From Verrucomicrobiota bacterium (GTDB lineage: Bacteria; Verrucomicrobiota; Verrucomicrobiia; Limisphaerales; UBA8199), in assembly GCA_012517205.1 (NCBI GenBank), contig JAAYVL010000153.1, positions 1 to 64,000 of the forward strand: a stretch of DNA of 64,000 bases. Direction: 5' to 3'. Made by a program: the position numbers and the translations under genes. How positions within the stretch are numbered: position 1 is the stretch's first letter; each line of letters starts with the position of its first letter. Below are positions 8,450-17,983 of this stretch, one piece after another. Below the pieces are notes generated by a model. The model was not told where the DNA came from. It did no database searches and saw nothing but the letters and a program-made list of their open reading frames with translations.

Positions 8450-9375
8450 CGGAACTGGTTGTTCTCAGCGGCAAAGGCGGCACCGGCAAAACCAGCGTGA
8501 CGGCGTCGCTAGCTGCTTTGGCCGAAGCACCAGTATTAGCAGATTGCGACGTGGATGCCTCCAATCTGCCACTGGTTCTGGCTCCACGCATCCAGCACCA
8601 CGGGACATTCTCCAGCGGACTACGAGCTCGTATTCAATCCAGTCGCTGCTCCGTCTGCGGCCAGTGCGAAGAGTTATGCCGATTTAATGCCATTTCCTAC
8701 TATGAATCCGCCAACGACGATGAAGCCGGCGCATTCCGGGTGGATCCCATTGCATGCGAAGGCTGTGGTGTTTGCGCTCACTTCTGTCCAGAAGGCGCCT
8801 TGGAAATGATTCCAAGCGACGGCGGTGAATGGTTTTTGTCGGAAACCCGCTTGGGACCATTGGTCCACGCGCGCCTGCGGCCCGGACAGGGGAATTCTGG
8901 CAAATTAGCAGCGCTCGTTCGTGAAAAAGCACGCGAAACGGCACGCGCCAATGGTCGCGAACTGGTCCTGATTGATGGCCCGCCAGGCATTGGTTGCCCG
9001 GTCATCGCCAGCATGACAGGAGCTACGAACGTGTTGGTGGTTACGGAACCGACGGTCGCCGGCAAGTACGACCTGGAACGAATCCTTGCGTTGATCCGGC
9101 ACTTCAACCTCCCTGTTTCGGTATGCATAAACAAGTATGATTTGAATTCGGCGATGGTGGCACAAATCGAGCGCTACACTGCGGAACTCGGGGCAACCAC
9201 TGTCGGGCGGATTCCCTATGATCCTGCCGTGACTGCAGCCCAACGTCGTGGCATCTCGGTTGTGGAACTCAACCAGGGTCAGGCGGCGCCTGCTATCGTT
9301 GAATTATGGAAGACTCTATCCGAAAAATGCCTCAACCTGACGCCTGGTCACTATCAGCCGATTTCGGCCGGCTAA
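8446..9375 (+). CDS. MinD/ParA-superfamily P-loop ATPase with inserted 2x[4Fe-4S] ferredoxin domain (second copy)
   Basis: LSGKGGTGKTSVTASLAAL; CSVCGQCEELC and CEGCGVCAHFCP; LIDGPPGIGCPVIASMTGA. Confidence 0.93.
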   Translation: MTELVVLSGKGGTGKTSVTASLAALAEAPVLADCDVDASNLPLVLAPRIQHHGTFSSGLRARIQSSRCSVCGQCEELCRFNAISYYESANDDEAGAFRVDPIACEGCGVCAHFCPEGALEMIPSDGGEWFLSETRLGPLVHARLRPGQGNSGKLAALVREKARETARANGRELVLIDGPPGIGCPVIASMTGATNVLVVTEPTVAGKYDLERILALIRHFNLPVSVCINKYDLNSAMVAQIERYTAELGATTVGRIPYDPAVTAAQRRGISVVELNQGQAAPAIVELWKTLSEKCLNLTPGHYQPISAG

Positions 9376-9594
9376 AAAGTACTGACGCCGTCACCATGCG
9401 AACTTTTGTAGAAATCAGTGTCTTTTGCTTGCATTTGCGCGCTCAACGGAATTTCCATGTTGGCAACAGGAAAACCTGAAGGTTCCCAGGCTGTTACCGG
9501 GTTTGTTTGTGAAAATTGTAACTTTTCCCCTTCTGTTGGATCAGTTTAACCAGACACGTATTTATAAAACAGTAATTACAACCATAGACAAAAC

Positions 9595-10302
9595 ATGACA
9601 ACCGCATCCGTAGCACCTGAAACTACTTCCGCCGCCCGTATTCCGTTGATTGGCGAAACAGCACCGGCCTTCGAGGCCCATACCACGCAAGGCCCGATTA
9701 GCTTTCCGAAAGACTATGCCGGCAAGTGGGTCATTCTCTTTAGCCATCCGGCTGACTTCACACCGGTTTGCACCACGGAGTTTATGACTTTTGCCACGAT
9801 GATGCCGGAGTTTAAACAACTGAACTGTGAGTTGGTGGGGCTCTCAATAGATAGCCATTACGCCCATATTGCGTGGTTGCGCACCATCAAAGAGAAAATC
9901 AAATACAAGAATATGGCCGATGTCGAAATCGTCTTCCCGGTGATCTCGGATGTGAAAATGGAAGTGGCGAAGGCTTACGGGATGGTGCAACCCGGGGCCA
10001 GCAGCACGGAGGCTGTGCGGGCTGTGTTTATTATTGATCCCAAGGCCATTATTCGCGCGGTGCTGTATTATCCGTTGTCCAATGGGCGTAATTTCCCTGA
10101 AATCAAACGGTTGTTGATCGCTTTGCAAACCACGGACAGGCATGGTTGCGCCACCCCGGCGGATTGGCAACCTGGCGACGATGTTATCGTGCCACCCCCG
10201 GGTTCTTGTGGCACCGCCAAACAGCGCGTAGAGAAGCCGGCCCCGGATGCTTATGCCCTTGACTGGTTCATGACGTTCAAAAAGCTTCCAAAAGATAACT
10301 AG
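9595..10302 (+). CDS. peroxiredoxin (AhpC/TSA, Prx6-like)
   Basis: SHPADFTPVCTTEF active site; YYPLSNGRNFPEIKRLLIALQTTDRHGCATPADWQPGDDVIVPPP. Confidence 0.93.
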   Translation: MTTASVAPETTSAARIPLIGETAPAFEAHTTQGPISFPKDYAGKWVILFSHPADFTPVCTTEFMTFATMMPEFKQLNCELVGLSIDSHYAHIAWLRTIKEKIKYKNMADVEIVFPVISDVKMEVAKAYGMVQPGASSTEAVRAVFIIDPKAIIRAVLYYPLSNGRNFPEIKRLLIALQTTDRHGCATPADWQPGDDVIVPPPGSCGTAKQRVEKPAPDAYALDWFMTFKKLPKDN

Positions 10303-10368
10303 GCTTGGCGGGAAGGAACTGCACGGTTGGCGTTGTGCAAGGCTTCCCCGCGGCGGAAAGGAAATATC

Positions 10369-10734
10369 ATGAATGTGGCCGTTTTAGGAGCTAGCAACAA
10401 GCCTGAGCGCTATAGCTTTAAAGCCGTGCGGATGCTTCGTGAGCATGGACACACGCCGTTGCCAATTCATCCGGCGCTGGCGGAGGTGGACGGTTTGCCG
10501 GTCTTTCCTTCGCTCGAGATGGTTTCGACCCCGATTGATACGATCACGGTTTATCTCTCGCCTCGCAACCAGCAGCCTATCGTCAAAGACCTGCTGAGCA
10601 GCGGTGCGCGCCGCGTTATTTTCAACCCCGGCTCTGAGAACCCGAGTTTGGCTGACCAACTCCGCCAATCTGGCAAACAGGTCGTGCATGCCTGCACCCT
10701 GGTATTGTTAGCCACCGGTCAGTTCGCATCCTGA
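10369..10734 (+). CDS. CoA-binding domain protein (YccU-like)
   Basis: MNVAVLGASNKPERYSFKAVRMLREHGHTPLPIHPALAEVDGLPVFPSL...RRVIFNPGSENPSLADQLRQSGKQVVHACTLVLL. Confidence 0.85.
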   Translation: MNVAVLGASNKPERYSFKAVRMLREHGHTPLPIHPALAEVDGLPVFPSLEMVSTPIDTITVYLSPRNQQPIVKDLLSSGARRVIFNPGSENPSLADQLRQSGKQVVHACTLVLLATGQFAS

Positions 10735-10844
10735 AGGACCTGCGACGGCGCACCAAAACGGGGTATCGGGGCAAGGACGGCCGCGCGCAACTGCCTTAAT
10801 GCAATCGCTGGCACTTCCGCTCGTTCTTATGCTATAAATAGCCG

Positions 10845-11717
10845 ATGACTCTACCAACTGCACTGTTACTCGGCTACTGCCTGCTCGCCCTGCTGGCAGC
10901 CTTAATTGGCGGCATGATGCCCTCTTTGATCAAGCTGACGCATACCCGCCTTCAATTCGCCGTCAGTTTGGTTGCTGGTTTGATGTTGGGATTGTCGGTG
11001 CTTGGCCTTCTTCCGCATGCCACGCATGAGTTGGGGTCAGTTCACCAAAGCACTTCCTGGCTGCTGGCGGGATTCCTGATCATGTTTCTCTTGCAGCGAT
11101 TTGCACCCTTTCACCATCATGATGTCCCTGAAGGAAGTCCCCCCGAGCCTTGTGGGCATACTCATTCGCTGGCCGAGAGATCGGCGCGCGGCCTCAGTTG
11201 GATTGGGTTGGCGTTCGGATTATCTCTCCACTCGGTGTTTGATGGATTGGCGATGGCCGCGGCAGTGACCGCTGACGCGCAGACACCGCGCGGTGGAGCC
11301 TTGGGGCTTGGCACGGCTTTAGCCGTCATTCTACACAAACCTTTCGGGGCCCTGGCGATTACGACGCTAATGACTGCCAGCGGGGCAGGACGCGCTTTAA
11401 GAAACTGGGTTAACTTGGCATTCGCTTGTGTGACTCCGTTGGGAGCGATGCTTTTTTTCCTTGGGGCTGGGCCGTGGGCGGTGGTGCATCCCTCCTGGCT
11501 TGGTTGTGCCCTGGCTTTTTGTGCCGGAACCTTTCTCTGCATTGCCTGCGCCGACTTGCTGCCGGAATTGCAGTTTCATACGCATGATCGCTTTAAACTT
11601 TCCCTGGCATTAATCATCGGCTTAGGTATCGCTATTTTCATAGGGCAGTTGAAACTTCCAGGCCACGGCCACAGTTCAAACCACCCCAAGACAGAACACT
11701 TGCATCCTCCCAGATGA
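10845..11717 (+). CDS. ZIP family metal transporter
   Basis: GLAFGLSLHSVFDGLAMAAAV and ALAVILHKPFGALAITTLM (HS...DG / HKP...) ZIP motifs; His-rich loop HHHDVPEGSPPEPCGHTH. Confidence 0.85.
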   Translation: MTLPTALLLGYCLLALLAALIGGMMPSLIKLTHTRLQFAVSLVAGLMLGLSVLGLLPHATHELGSVHQSTSWLLAGFLIMFLLQRFAPFHHHDVPEGSPPEPCGHTHSLAERSARGLSWIGLAFGLSLHSVFDGLAMAAAVTADAQTPRGGALGLGTALAVILHKPFGALAITTLMTASGAGRALRNWVNLAFACVTPLGAMLFFLGAGPWAVVHPSWLGCALAFCAGTFLCIACADLLPELQFHTHDRFKLSLALIIGLGIAIFIGQLKLPGHGHSSNHPKTEHLHPPR

Positions 11718-12178
11718 GCTCCACCTTTTTTGAGCGGGGCGGCCTTTGGATGCTCGGCCAGAATCTGTTGCTAGTATTTGTCGGAGCAGGCGGTTTCTTC
11801 TATCGCAACCATTGGCACCATGTTCTTCTCGCCAGATGTGGCGCTTTTCTGCTCCTGTTCGCTGCGGGTTGTGGCTTGGCGGGCGCGATTAGCCTGGGCC
11901 GGAATCTAACGCCATTCCCCAGACCTTCGCAGAGCGGTCGCTTGGTGCAGACTGGTATTTATCAGTTTGTACGCCATCCCCTCTACGTTGCCGTGTTTTG
12001 CGCCTCGGTAGGCTGGGCGCTGTTTTGTGCCAGTTGGCCTGCGCTATTGGCGGCTTTGGTTTTAGCGCCGGTTCTCGACGCCAAAGCGCGGCGCGAAGAA
12101 CGCTGGCTCCAACAGCAATTCCCCGAATATGCCAGCTATGAACAGCGGGTGCGGCGCTTTATTCCCTGGGTTTATTGA
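11714..12178 (+). CDS. isoprenylcysteine carboxyl methyltransferase (ICMT)/PEMT-like membrane methyltransferase
   Basis: GRLVQTGIYQFVRHPLYVAVF and RREERWLQQQFPEYASYEQRVRRFIPWVY. Confidence 0.85.
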   Translation: MSSTFFERGGLWMLGQNLLLVFVGAGGFFYRNHWHHVLLARCGAFLLLFAAGCGLAGAISLGRNLTPFPRPSQSGRLVQTGIYQFVRHPLYVAVFCASVGWALFCASWPALLAALVLAPVLDAKARREERWLQQQFPEYASYEQRVRRFIPWVY

Positions 12179-12200
12179 ACCAAATACCCGGGCTGACTGT

Positions 12201-13661
12201 TTACGTCGGCACGGACAATGTCATCAGTACTTCCAAGCCGCGAGGCTTTCGATTTTTAGCGCTCACCGTTCCCCGGCATGCTTCGACGCAAGCCTTTACT
12301 ATCGCCAGTCCAAGACCAGTTCCCCCGGTAGTGCGGCTACGCGATGGTTCTCCTCGGAAGAAAGGATCGAAAACCTGGGGCAGGGACTCTTCGGGTATGC
12401 CTGGGCCTTCATCAGCAACCCCTATTATAACTGTATCGTCCTTGCGCTCGGCCGTGATGGTGATGGGGCCCGCTGGATCAGCATAGCGTAAAGCATTGCG
12501 AATCAGATTTGCCAACGCACGAAAGAGCAACTCCGGCTGAGCCATGACCGTCAGACCATCCGGCACTTGAACGTGCAAACGATGGGTTGGCACTGCCTCC
12601 TGTTCCAAAACTCGCTGGACAGTGGTGGCAAGATTAACCGGCTCGAGTTGAACCGCTTGCGGTGTCAGCCCGGCTTTGGAGAACGAGAGAAGCTCGTTTA
12701 CCAGGCGCGACATTTGCTCCACCTCCTCGCGCAGGTCATGCATGTATGTCTGCTGTTTATCATCCGTTCGCTGTTCTAGAATGCCAAGAGCTACCTGGAT
12801 GCGCGCCAGAGGGGAGCACAATTCATGGGCAATATCGCCCAAAAACCGCTTTTGGCCCGTTACAAAGCCCGCCAGGCGTACGGCCATACGATTGATCGCC
12901 AGCCCCAGCCGGCCCAGTTCATCGCCTCGCCGATCATTGACCCGCGTCTCAAACCAACCCTCGGAAATTTGCTCGGTAGCGCGAGTCATCTGTGAAAGCG
13001 ACCGGGTTATGCCTCTGATCAAAGGCAACCAAAACAGCACCGAAAAGACTAATGCTCCCACTCCCACCATCACCCACGGCGTGGGGTCAAAAAACAAACC
13101 TCCAGCACTGAGCGAGCTTGAATTTAGCAGAAGAGTTAGTGGCCAGGGACGGCTGGTGCCAGGCTCAGCCAGAGGTAAACGAATGCCAATCCAATATCCC
13201 GTTGGATTGCTGGTGCGCACAACAAACCGCGCCTCCGGCCTGACGTCGGATTCTTCTCGCGTCCAACGAGGCCCTCGCCCAGGCGGCGGGCCGCGCCTCA
13301 CCCCCGCGCCTGGATTGGGCCGTTCGGCGACCTTAGCCGCCACTTCGGTTGGCAGGTCCATGGTTGCACCGGCCACTTGAGAACCGTCCGGACGAAAGAG
13401 GAAGAATTGCACTTGATAGGCTTTGCCGAAACGCTGGAGAACTTCGTCCCAGGAACTAACGGACTTGGCTTTGAGTTCGTCGGTAATTACATCGCTGACC
13501 GCTTGCACGCGTCCGCCCGCGCGTCCTGCCAGCAAGGAATCCAATCCAAACTGAAATTGTAATCGGACAACGAGATGTATCGCCGCACCTAGAACCGCCA
13601 GGTTCAGGAGCAGCCAAATGAGAATTTTTGGCAACAGCGGAAAACGGAGGTGCAAAAGCAT
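12201..13661 (-). CDS. two-component sensor histidine kinase (HAMP-HisKA-HATPase)
   Basis: RFLGDIAHELCSPLARIQVALG H-box; NLIRNALRYADPAG N-box; DEGPGIPEESLPQVFDPFFRG; GGTGLGLAIVKACVEA. Confidence 0.93.
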   Translation of the reverse strand: MLLHLRFPLLPKILIWLLLNLAVLGAAIHLVVRLQFQFGLDSLLAGRAGGRVQAVSDVITDELKAKSVSSWDEVLQRFGKAYQVQFFLFRPDGSQVAGATMDLPTEVAAKVAERPNPGAGVRRGPPPGRGPRWTREESDVRPEARFVVRTSNPTGYWIGIRLPLAEPGTSRPWPLTLLLNSSSLSAGGLFFDPTPWVMVGVGALVFSVLFWLPLIRGITRSLSQMTRATEQISEGWFETRVNDRRGDELGRLGLAINRMAVRLAGFVTGQKRFLGDIAHELCSPLARIQVALGILEQRTDDKQQTYMHDLREEVEQMSRLVNELLSFSKAGLTPQAVQLEPVNLATTVQRVLEQEAVPTHRLHVQVPDGLTVMAQPELLFRALANLIRNALRYADPAGPITITAERKDDTVIIGVADEGPGIPEESLPQVFDPFFRGEPSRSRTTGGTGLGLAIVKACVEACRGTVSAKNRKPRGLEVLMTLSVPT

Positions 13662-13673
13662 AAATACGCGCCA

Positions 13674-14429
13674 CTAGGCGTCAGGATTGATCAGCATGTA
13701 GCCCGCACTTCGCACCGTGCGAATGTAGCGCGGGTCCCGGGCATCATCGCCCAGCTTGCGGCGCAGCGTCGAGACGTGCACGTCAATTGAGCGGTCGAAT
13801 ACGTCGTAGTGCCGCTCCCGGATTTCCTCCAGCAGTTGCTCGCGCGACTTGACCCGCCCCCGCGCGCGCGCCAGGGCCGCCAGCAAATCAAACTCGACGG
13901 GGGTGAGCGTCAGCGGCTGGTTCGCCAGCAGCGCGACGCGTGAGGCGTGGATCACGCGCAGTGCTCCGACCTGGATTTCGGGTTCGTTTTGTGGTTGCGC
14001 GCTCACTACTGTGCGCGAGGAGCGTCGAACCACCGCGCGAAGTCGGGCGAGCAGTTCACGCGTCGAGAAAGTCTTGGGCAAGTAATCGTCCGCGCCAATC
14101 TCCAGTCCTACAATCCGGTCGGGTTCCTCGCCCCGCGCAGTCAGCATGAGCACGGGAACGTCGGACGTGCGCCGCAGTAGCCGGAGCACCTCGAAACCAT
14201 CCATGGCGGGCAACATGACATCCAGGATGATAGCCTGGAACTGCCCCGTTTGCGCCTTCTCCAGCCCTTCCGGCCCCGTATGCGCCGCTTCGACTTCAAA
14301 ACCCATTGGCTCCAGGTAATCCCGAATCAGCCGACAGAGTTTCTTGTCGTCGTCAATAATCAGCAACCGGGGCTTTATCTCCCCGGCCTGCGGGCGCCTA
14401 GCTCCTTCCGTTAGCATCTTTGGTTCCAC
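13674..14429 (-). CDS. OmpR-family response regulator
   Basis: LLIIDDDKKLCRLIRDYL receiver, AIILDVMLPAMDGFEVLRLLR, winged helix LTPVEFDLLAALARARGRVKSREQLLEEI...DVHVSTLRRKLGDD. Confidence 0.93.
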   Translation of the reverse strand: MEPKMLTEGARRPQAGEIKPRLLIIDDDKKLCRLIRDYLEPMGFEVEAAHTGPEGLEKAQTGQFQAIILDVMLPAMDGFEVLRLLRRTSDVPVLMLTARGEEPDRIVGLEIGADDYLPKTFSTRELLARLRAVVRRSSRTVVSAQPQNEPEIQVGALRVIHASRVALLANQPLTLTPVEFDLLAALARARGRVKSREQLLEEIRERHYDVFDRSIDVHVSTLRRKLGDDARDPRYIRTVRSAGYMLINPDA

Positions 14430-14614
14430 AGGTTATCTTAGCGTGCGTGCGCTGATTGACGCCAACTTTTACAATACCTTAACAATTTTCTCCCGCGGCA
14501 CACATAAAAGCTTAACATTGCGGGAGTCTATTTTCTATAGGGGCCAGTAGTTTGAACGGCGTGGCCGACTCAAGCCTGGCCAAACATAAGAACATAGAAA
14601 ACAATAGAAAACGT

Positions 14615-15133
14615 ATGAAACAGACAATAACACTAGTTATCGGGCTGGTCCTTGCCGGCGGGGTACTAACCGTTGGCGCTCAACCTGGCCAGGGACGAGG
14701 CGCAGGAGCCCAACACCGACGCGGGGCGCAGCAATTCCCGCCTCCGATTGCAGTCACCTTCGACATTGACTTGGACGGTGTGCTGTCGGCGGCGGAAATA
14801 CAGCAGGCTCCGAGTCGTTTGTTAAAGCTCGACCAGAATGGGAACGGACAACTTGAACAGCAAGAGTTGTGCTCTGGGGGGGGAGGCCCAGGCGGGCAGA
14901 CCTGCATGTGGGGGGGGCAGGGCATAGGGCGCCGCGCCAATGGCAACGGTCAAAACGCGGTATTGCTTGCCCTTTTCGACAGCAATAAAGATGGACTCCT
15001 TGATTCCGCGGAGATCAATGGTGCCTCGGCGGTTCTCAAGGCCCTGGATAAGAACAACGATGGGCAGGTAACTGCCGCGGAAATCCGCCCATTGCCGGGG
15101 CGAGGGCAAGGCCGTCCGTGGGCTCAAAAGTAA
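14615..15133 (+). CDS. secreted EF-hand repeat protein
   Basis: Signal peptide MKQTITLVIGLVLAGGVLTVGA; four EF loops DIDLDGVLSAAEI, DQNGNGQLEQQEL, DSNKDGLLDSAEI, DKNNDGQVTAAEI; ATG 14615 preferred over TTG 14552. Confidence 0.85.
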   Translation: MKQTITLVIGLVLAGGVLTVGAQPGQGRGAGAQHRRGAQQFPPPIAVTFDIDLDGVLSAAEIQQAPSRLLKLDQNGNGQLEQQELCSGGGGPGGQTCMWGGQGIGRRANGNGQNAVLLALFDSNKDGLLDSAEINGASAVLKALDKNNDGQVTAAEIRPLPGRGQGRPWAQK

Positions 15134-15276
15134 TCAGCAGTAGGCTCGGGATACACCTTAAGTTTAGGCCGAGGGCAACCGGGCGCAAAGCCAAGCCTTG
15201 CGCTCCGGTTGTTGCCGTCGTTGACTGAAAGGAACGCCCCTCTGAAGCAAGCCCGAGCATACTCTTCCCCGAAGCG

Positions 15277-16461
15277 TCAGAATCGGTGAACAAGCTTTTC
15301 GACCAGGAACGTACTCTCGCGCATCGCCTGCTCGCTGAAAGGGCCAAACCATTCGGCGATCTGGCGAAAGCGGGCGATAAATTCAGTTTTGTCGCCTCGT
15401 TCGACAAGGCTAAGGTTCTTTTGAAGGGATTCGAGATAATCTTTTAGCAGTGCCTGACGCTCCGGTGTGGCGAAGATAATTTCGGCATAAAGTTGAGGAT
15501 CCTGGGCGAAGAGGCGGCCGACCATCGCCAATTCCAAGCGGTAAATCGGGCTGGAAAGTTCCAGGGTGCGCAACACGGGCACCCCTCGCGAGCATAAAAA
15601 TTGACCAAAGGTAAACGTAGCAAAGTGGCGCAAAGCCTGGACGATCCCCATAATCTCATCGTGCTCGGAGGCAGGTGTCTCAACCAATACGTTGCCCCAT
15701 AGAGTCAGTTGATCCAGAAACCATTGGCATTTGCTCAAGGAACGCCCCGGGCTGAAGACAACGATTTGTTTGTCCATGGTGACTGTCGCCGGGCCAAAGA
15801 GGGGGTGTAAGCCGACGACCGGGCCGGCATGTCCTCGGAGCATAGCTTCCAGGGGTTTACGCTTAAGGCTCGTAATATCAGTCAGCACGCAAGCGGGCGG
15901 GAGGTATTTGCCTATCTGCAGCGCAATGGACGGCGTGATTTCTATAGGCACTGCCAGCAGGCACAGATCAATCTCGGTTGTCAACGAGCGTACTTTGGGC
16001 CAATCGTCGCGATCCAGAACGCGGACCTCGTAGTCTGACTGACGAAGCCAGGTCGAGAAAAAGCGTCCCATGTTGCCAAGTCCGCCAACAATGAGAATTT
16101 TGGCGCCCGGCCGAACGCTGCGGCGGCTCAAGGTACTGAGTTGTCCAACGCGGGAATGCCGGAGCATCGTTCGGAATAGATCTTCCACGTAGTCAGGGTC
16201 TAATCCAGCCTGGGTTGCCTGGGCGCGGCGTGTGGAAATCAGGTTTTCTTCGCGTGCCGGGTGAAAAGTGGGCAGATCATGCCGTTTTTTGATGTCGGTA
16301 ACCTGTTGGATTATCCGACCTCGTTGGACCAGCAGGTCCACTAATTGCTGATCTATCCCGTCTATCTGCTCGCGCAAGGAATCCAAAGCAGACTTTGCGC
16401 CCTGCGCGGAACCGGAAGGCGTCGGCCCGGGCAGGCATGGTTTGGAACGCGGCTTAGACAT
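15277..16461 (-). CDS. tyrA: fused chorismate mutase / prephenate dehydrogenase (T-protein type)
   Basis: CM part LDSLREQIDGIDQQLVDLLVQRGRIIQQVTDIKK; PDH part ILIVGGLGNMGRFFSTWLRQSDYEVRVLDRDDW...GLHPLFGPATVTMDKQIVVF...LSSPIYRLELAMVGRLFAQDPQLYAEII. Confidence 0.93.
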   Translation of the reverse strand: MSKPRSKPCLPGPTPSGSAQGAKSALDSLREQIDGIDQQLVDLLVQRGRIIQQVTDIKKRHDLPTFHPAREENLISTRRAQATQAGLDPDYVEDLFRTMLRHSRVGQLSTLSRRSVRPGAKILIVGGLGNMGRFFSTWLRQSDYEVRVLDRDDWPKVRSLTTEIDLCLLAVPIEITPSIALQIGKYLPPACVLTDITSLKRKPLEAMLRGHAGPVVGLHPLFGPATVTMDKQIVVFSPGRSLSKCQWFLDQLTLWGNVLVETPASEHDEIMGIVQALRHFATFTFGQFLCSRGVPVLRTLELSSPIYRLELAMVGRLFAQDPQLYAEIIFATPERQALLKDYLESLQKNLSLVERGDKTEFIARFRQIAEWFGPFSEQAMRESTFLVEKLVHRF

Positions 16462-16679
16462 GGCTAGCCTCCAAGTGATGTCCTGGAATAATCATTGCGC
16501 ATAAGGTAGCTAATGTTCGGGCGCTTGGCAAGGTGGACGGTTGGACGCGAAAAAAGGGGAGAACACTTTCGGATTCCTTGCGTTCAGATGCGCCGGATGG
16601 TTAGTGCTTGCGGCTTTCAGACCTCCGTCCCAGTGCGGTTTTTCGTGACGGAAGCGGGCTTTGGTATTAGGCTCGAGGC

Positions 16680-17297
16680 ATGTTGAGTCAACGTTGGCGG
16701 CCGGTATGTTGGGCCGGGGTAACCATCGGCGTAATTTGGCTGTTGGCGCTGGCCGGATACCGCCTTGTTGGAAATACTAAAATGACCGCGGCGAAGGTGA
16801 AAGAGTACGCCGAGTCCGTGGATATTAGCCAACTGAAGGATGATGCGCGGGCGAAGGCAATTCAAGGATTGGCTGACCGGCTGAATGCGCTGTCGCTGGA
16901 AGAGCGGCGCAAGGCGCGGCTGGAGCAGGAGGCATGGAACTGGTTCGACCAGATGACGGAGGCGGAACGCGCGGGTTTTATTGAAGCAACCATGCCGACC
17001 GGTTTCAAACAAATGCTGGTGTCGTTCGAGCAATTACCGGATGACAAACGGCGCAAAGCAGTAGATGACGCCTTGCGGCGGCTCAAAGAGGCGCGCGCCC
17101 GGGCCGGGCTTTCCCTCGGACGCCGCGGGACTAACTCCCCGCCCGTGCTGAGCGACGAGCTCGAGGCCCAGGTGCGAAAGATCGGACTTAAGACCTTTTA
17201 CAGCGAAAGTTCAGCGCAGACCAAGGCCGAACTGGCTCCGGTGCTTGAAGAGTTGCAGCGCGTTATGGAAAGCGGACGGCCATTCCGGGGGAGATGA
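16680..17297 (+). CDS. hypothetical membrane-anchored protein
   Basis: Single N-terminal TM ([21 protein letters not shown]) then charged helical region; ATGA overlap with next gene. Confidence 0.6.
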   Translation: MLSQRWRPVCWAGVTIGVIWLLALAGYRLVGNTKMTAAKVKEYAESVDISQLKDDARAKAIQGLADRLNALSLEERRKARLEQEAWNWFDQMTEAERAGFIEATMPTGFKQMLVSFEQLPDDKRRKAVDDALRRLKEARARAGLSLGRRGTNSPPVLSDELEAQVRKIGLKTFYSESSAQTKAELAPVLEELQRVMESGRPFRGR

Positions 17298-17983
17298 GCG
17301 TATTCCGACGAAACCTTTCGCCCATGAATTCGGCTGTTGAGCAACGTACTGGCCCCGGTTCAGCCAGGGGAACCCGATCCAGACAGGAAACAATCCGGGG
17401 CTGGTTTGCGGGTGCCTTCACCCTGATCGAATTGCTGGTCGTGATCGCAATTATCGCCATCCTGGCCGCCCTATTATTGCCGGCTCTTAGCCGGGCAAAG
17501 GAATCGGGACAGGCTACGGTCTGCCTGAGTAACCTGCGCCAAATTGGGCTGGCGTTGCAAATATATGTGAGCGACAACCACAATCGGCTGCCGACCATGC
17601 GGGACCGATCGTTGACCACGCTGACCAACGAATTGCCCAGCCCGGATCTGGTGCTTTCGAACTACGTGGGGAATTTGAATGTATTTAAGTGCCCCTCGGA
17701 CAAATGGCCCGGAGATACGGCAAAACTCTTACCCGGGGCGGGCGCGACCTTCTACGAGCAAACCGGTTCCAGTTTTGCCTGGAACAGCCTGCTCAATGGC
17801 CGGGACGCAGAGCATCTGGTTGCGTTTGGCCTGAAATTTGATCCGCACCAGATGCCGTTGATGTACGACAAGGAGAAATTCCATATCGCCCGTGGGGCTG
17901 CCAAAGCGCAGAACTGGCTCTACGCGGATGGCCATATCAAGAACTTGCTATTGTTCGAAGGCACCATTCGAAAATATCCGTGA
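17294..17983 (+). CDS. prepilin-type N-terminal cleavage/methylation protein (H-X9-DG-like pseudopilin)
   Basis: [53 protein letters not shown]-terminal [12 protein letters not shown]. Confidence 0.9.
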   Translation: MSVFRRNLSPMNSAVEQRTGPGSARGTRSRQETIRGWFAGAFTLIELLVVIAIIAILAALLLPALSRAKESGQATVCLSNLRQIGLALQIYVSDNHNRLPTMRDRSLTTLTNELPSPDLVLSNYVGNLNVFKCPSDKWPGDTAKLLPGAGATFYEQTGSSFAWNSLLNGRDAEHLVAFGLKFDPHQMPLMYDKEKFHIARGAAKAQNWLYADGHIKNLLLFEGTIRKYP

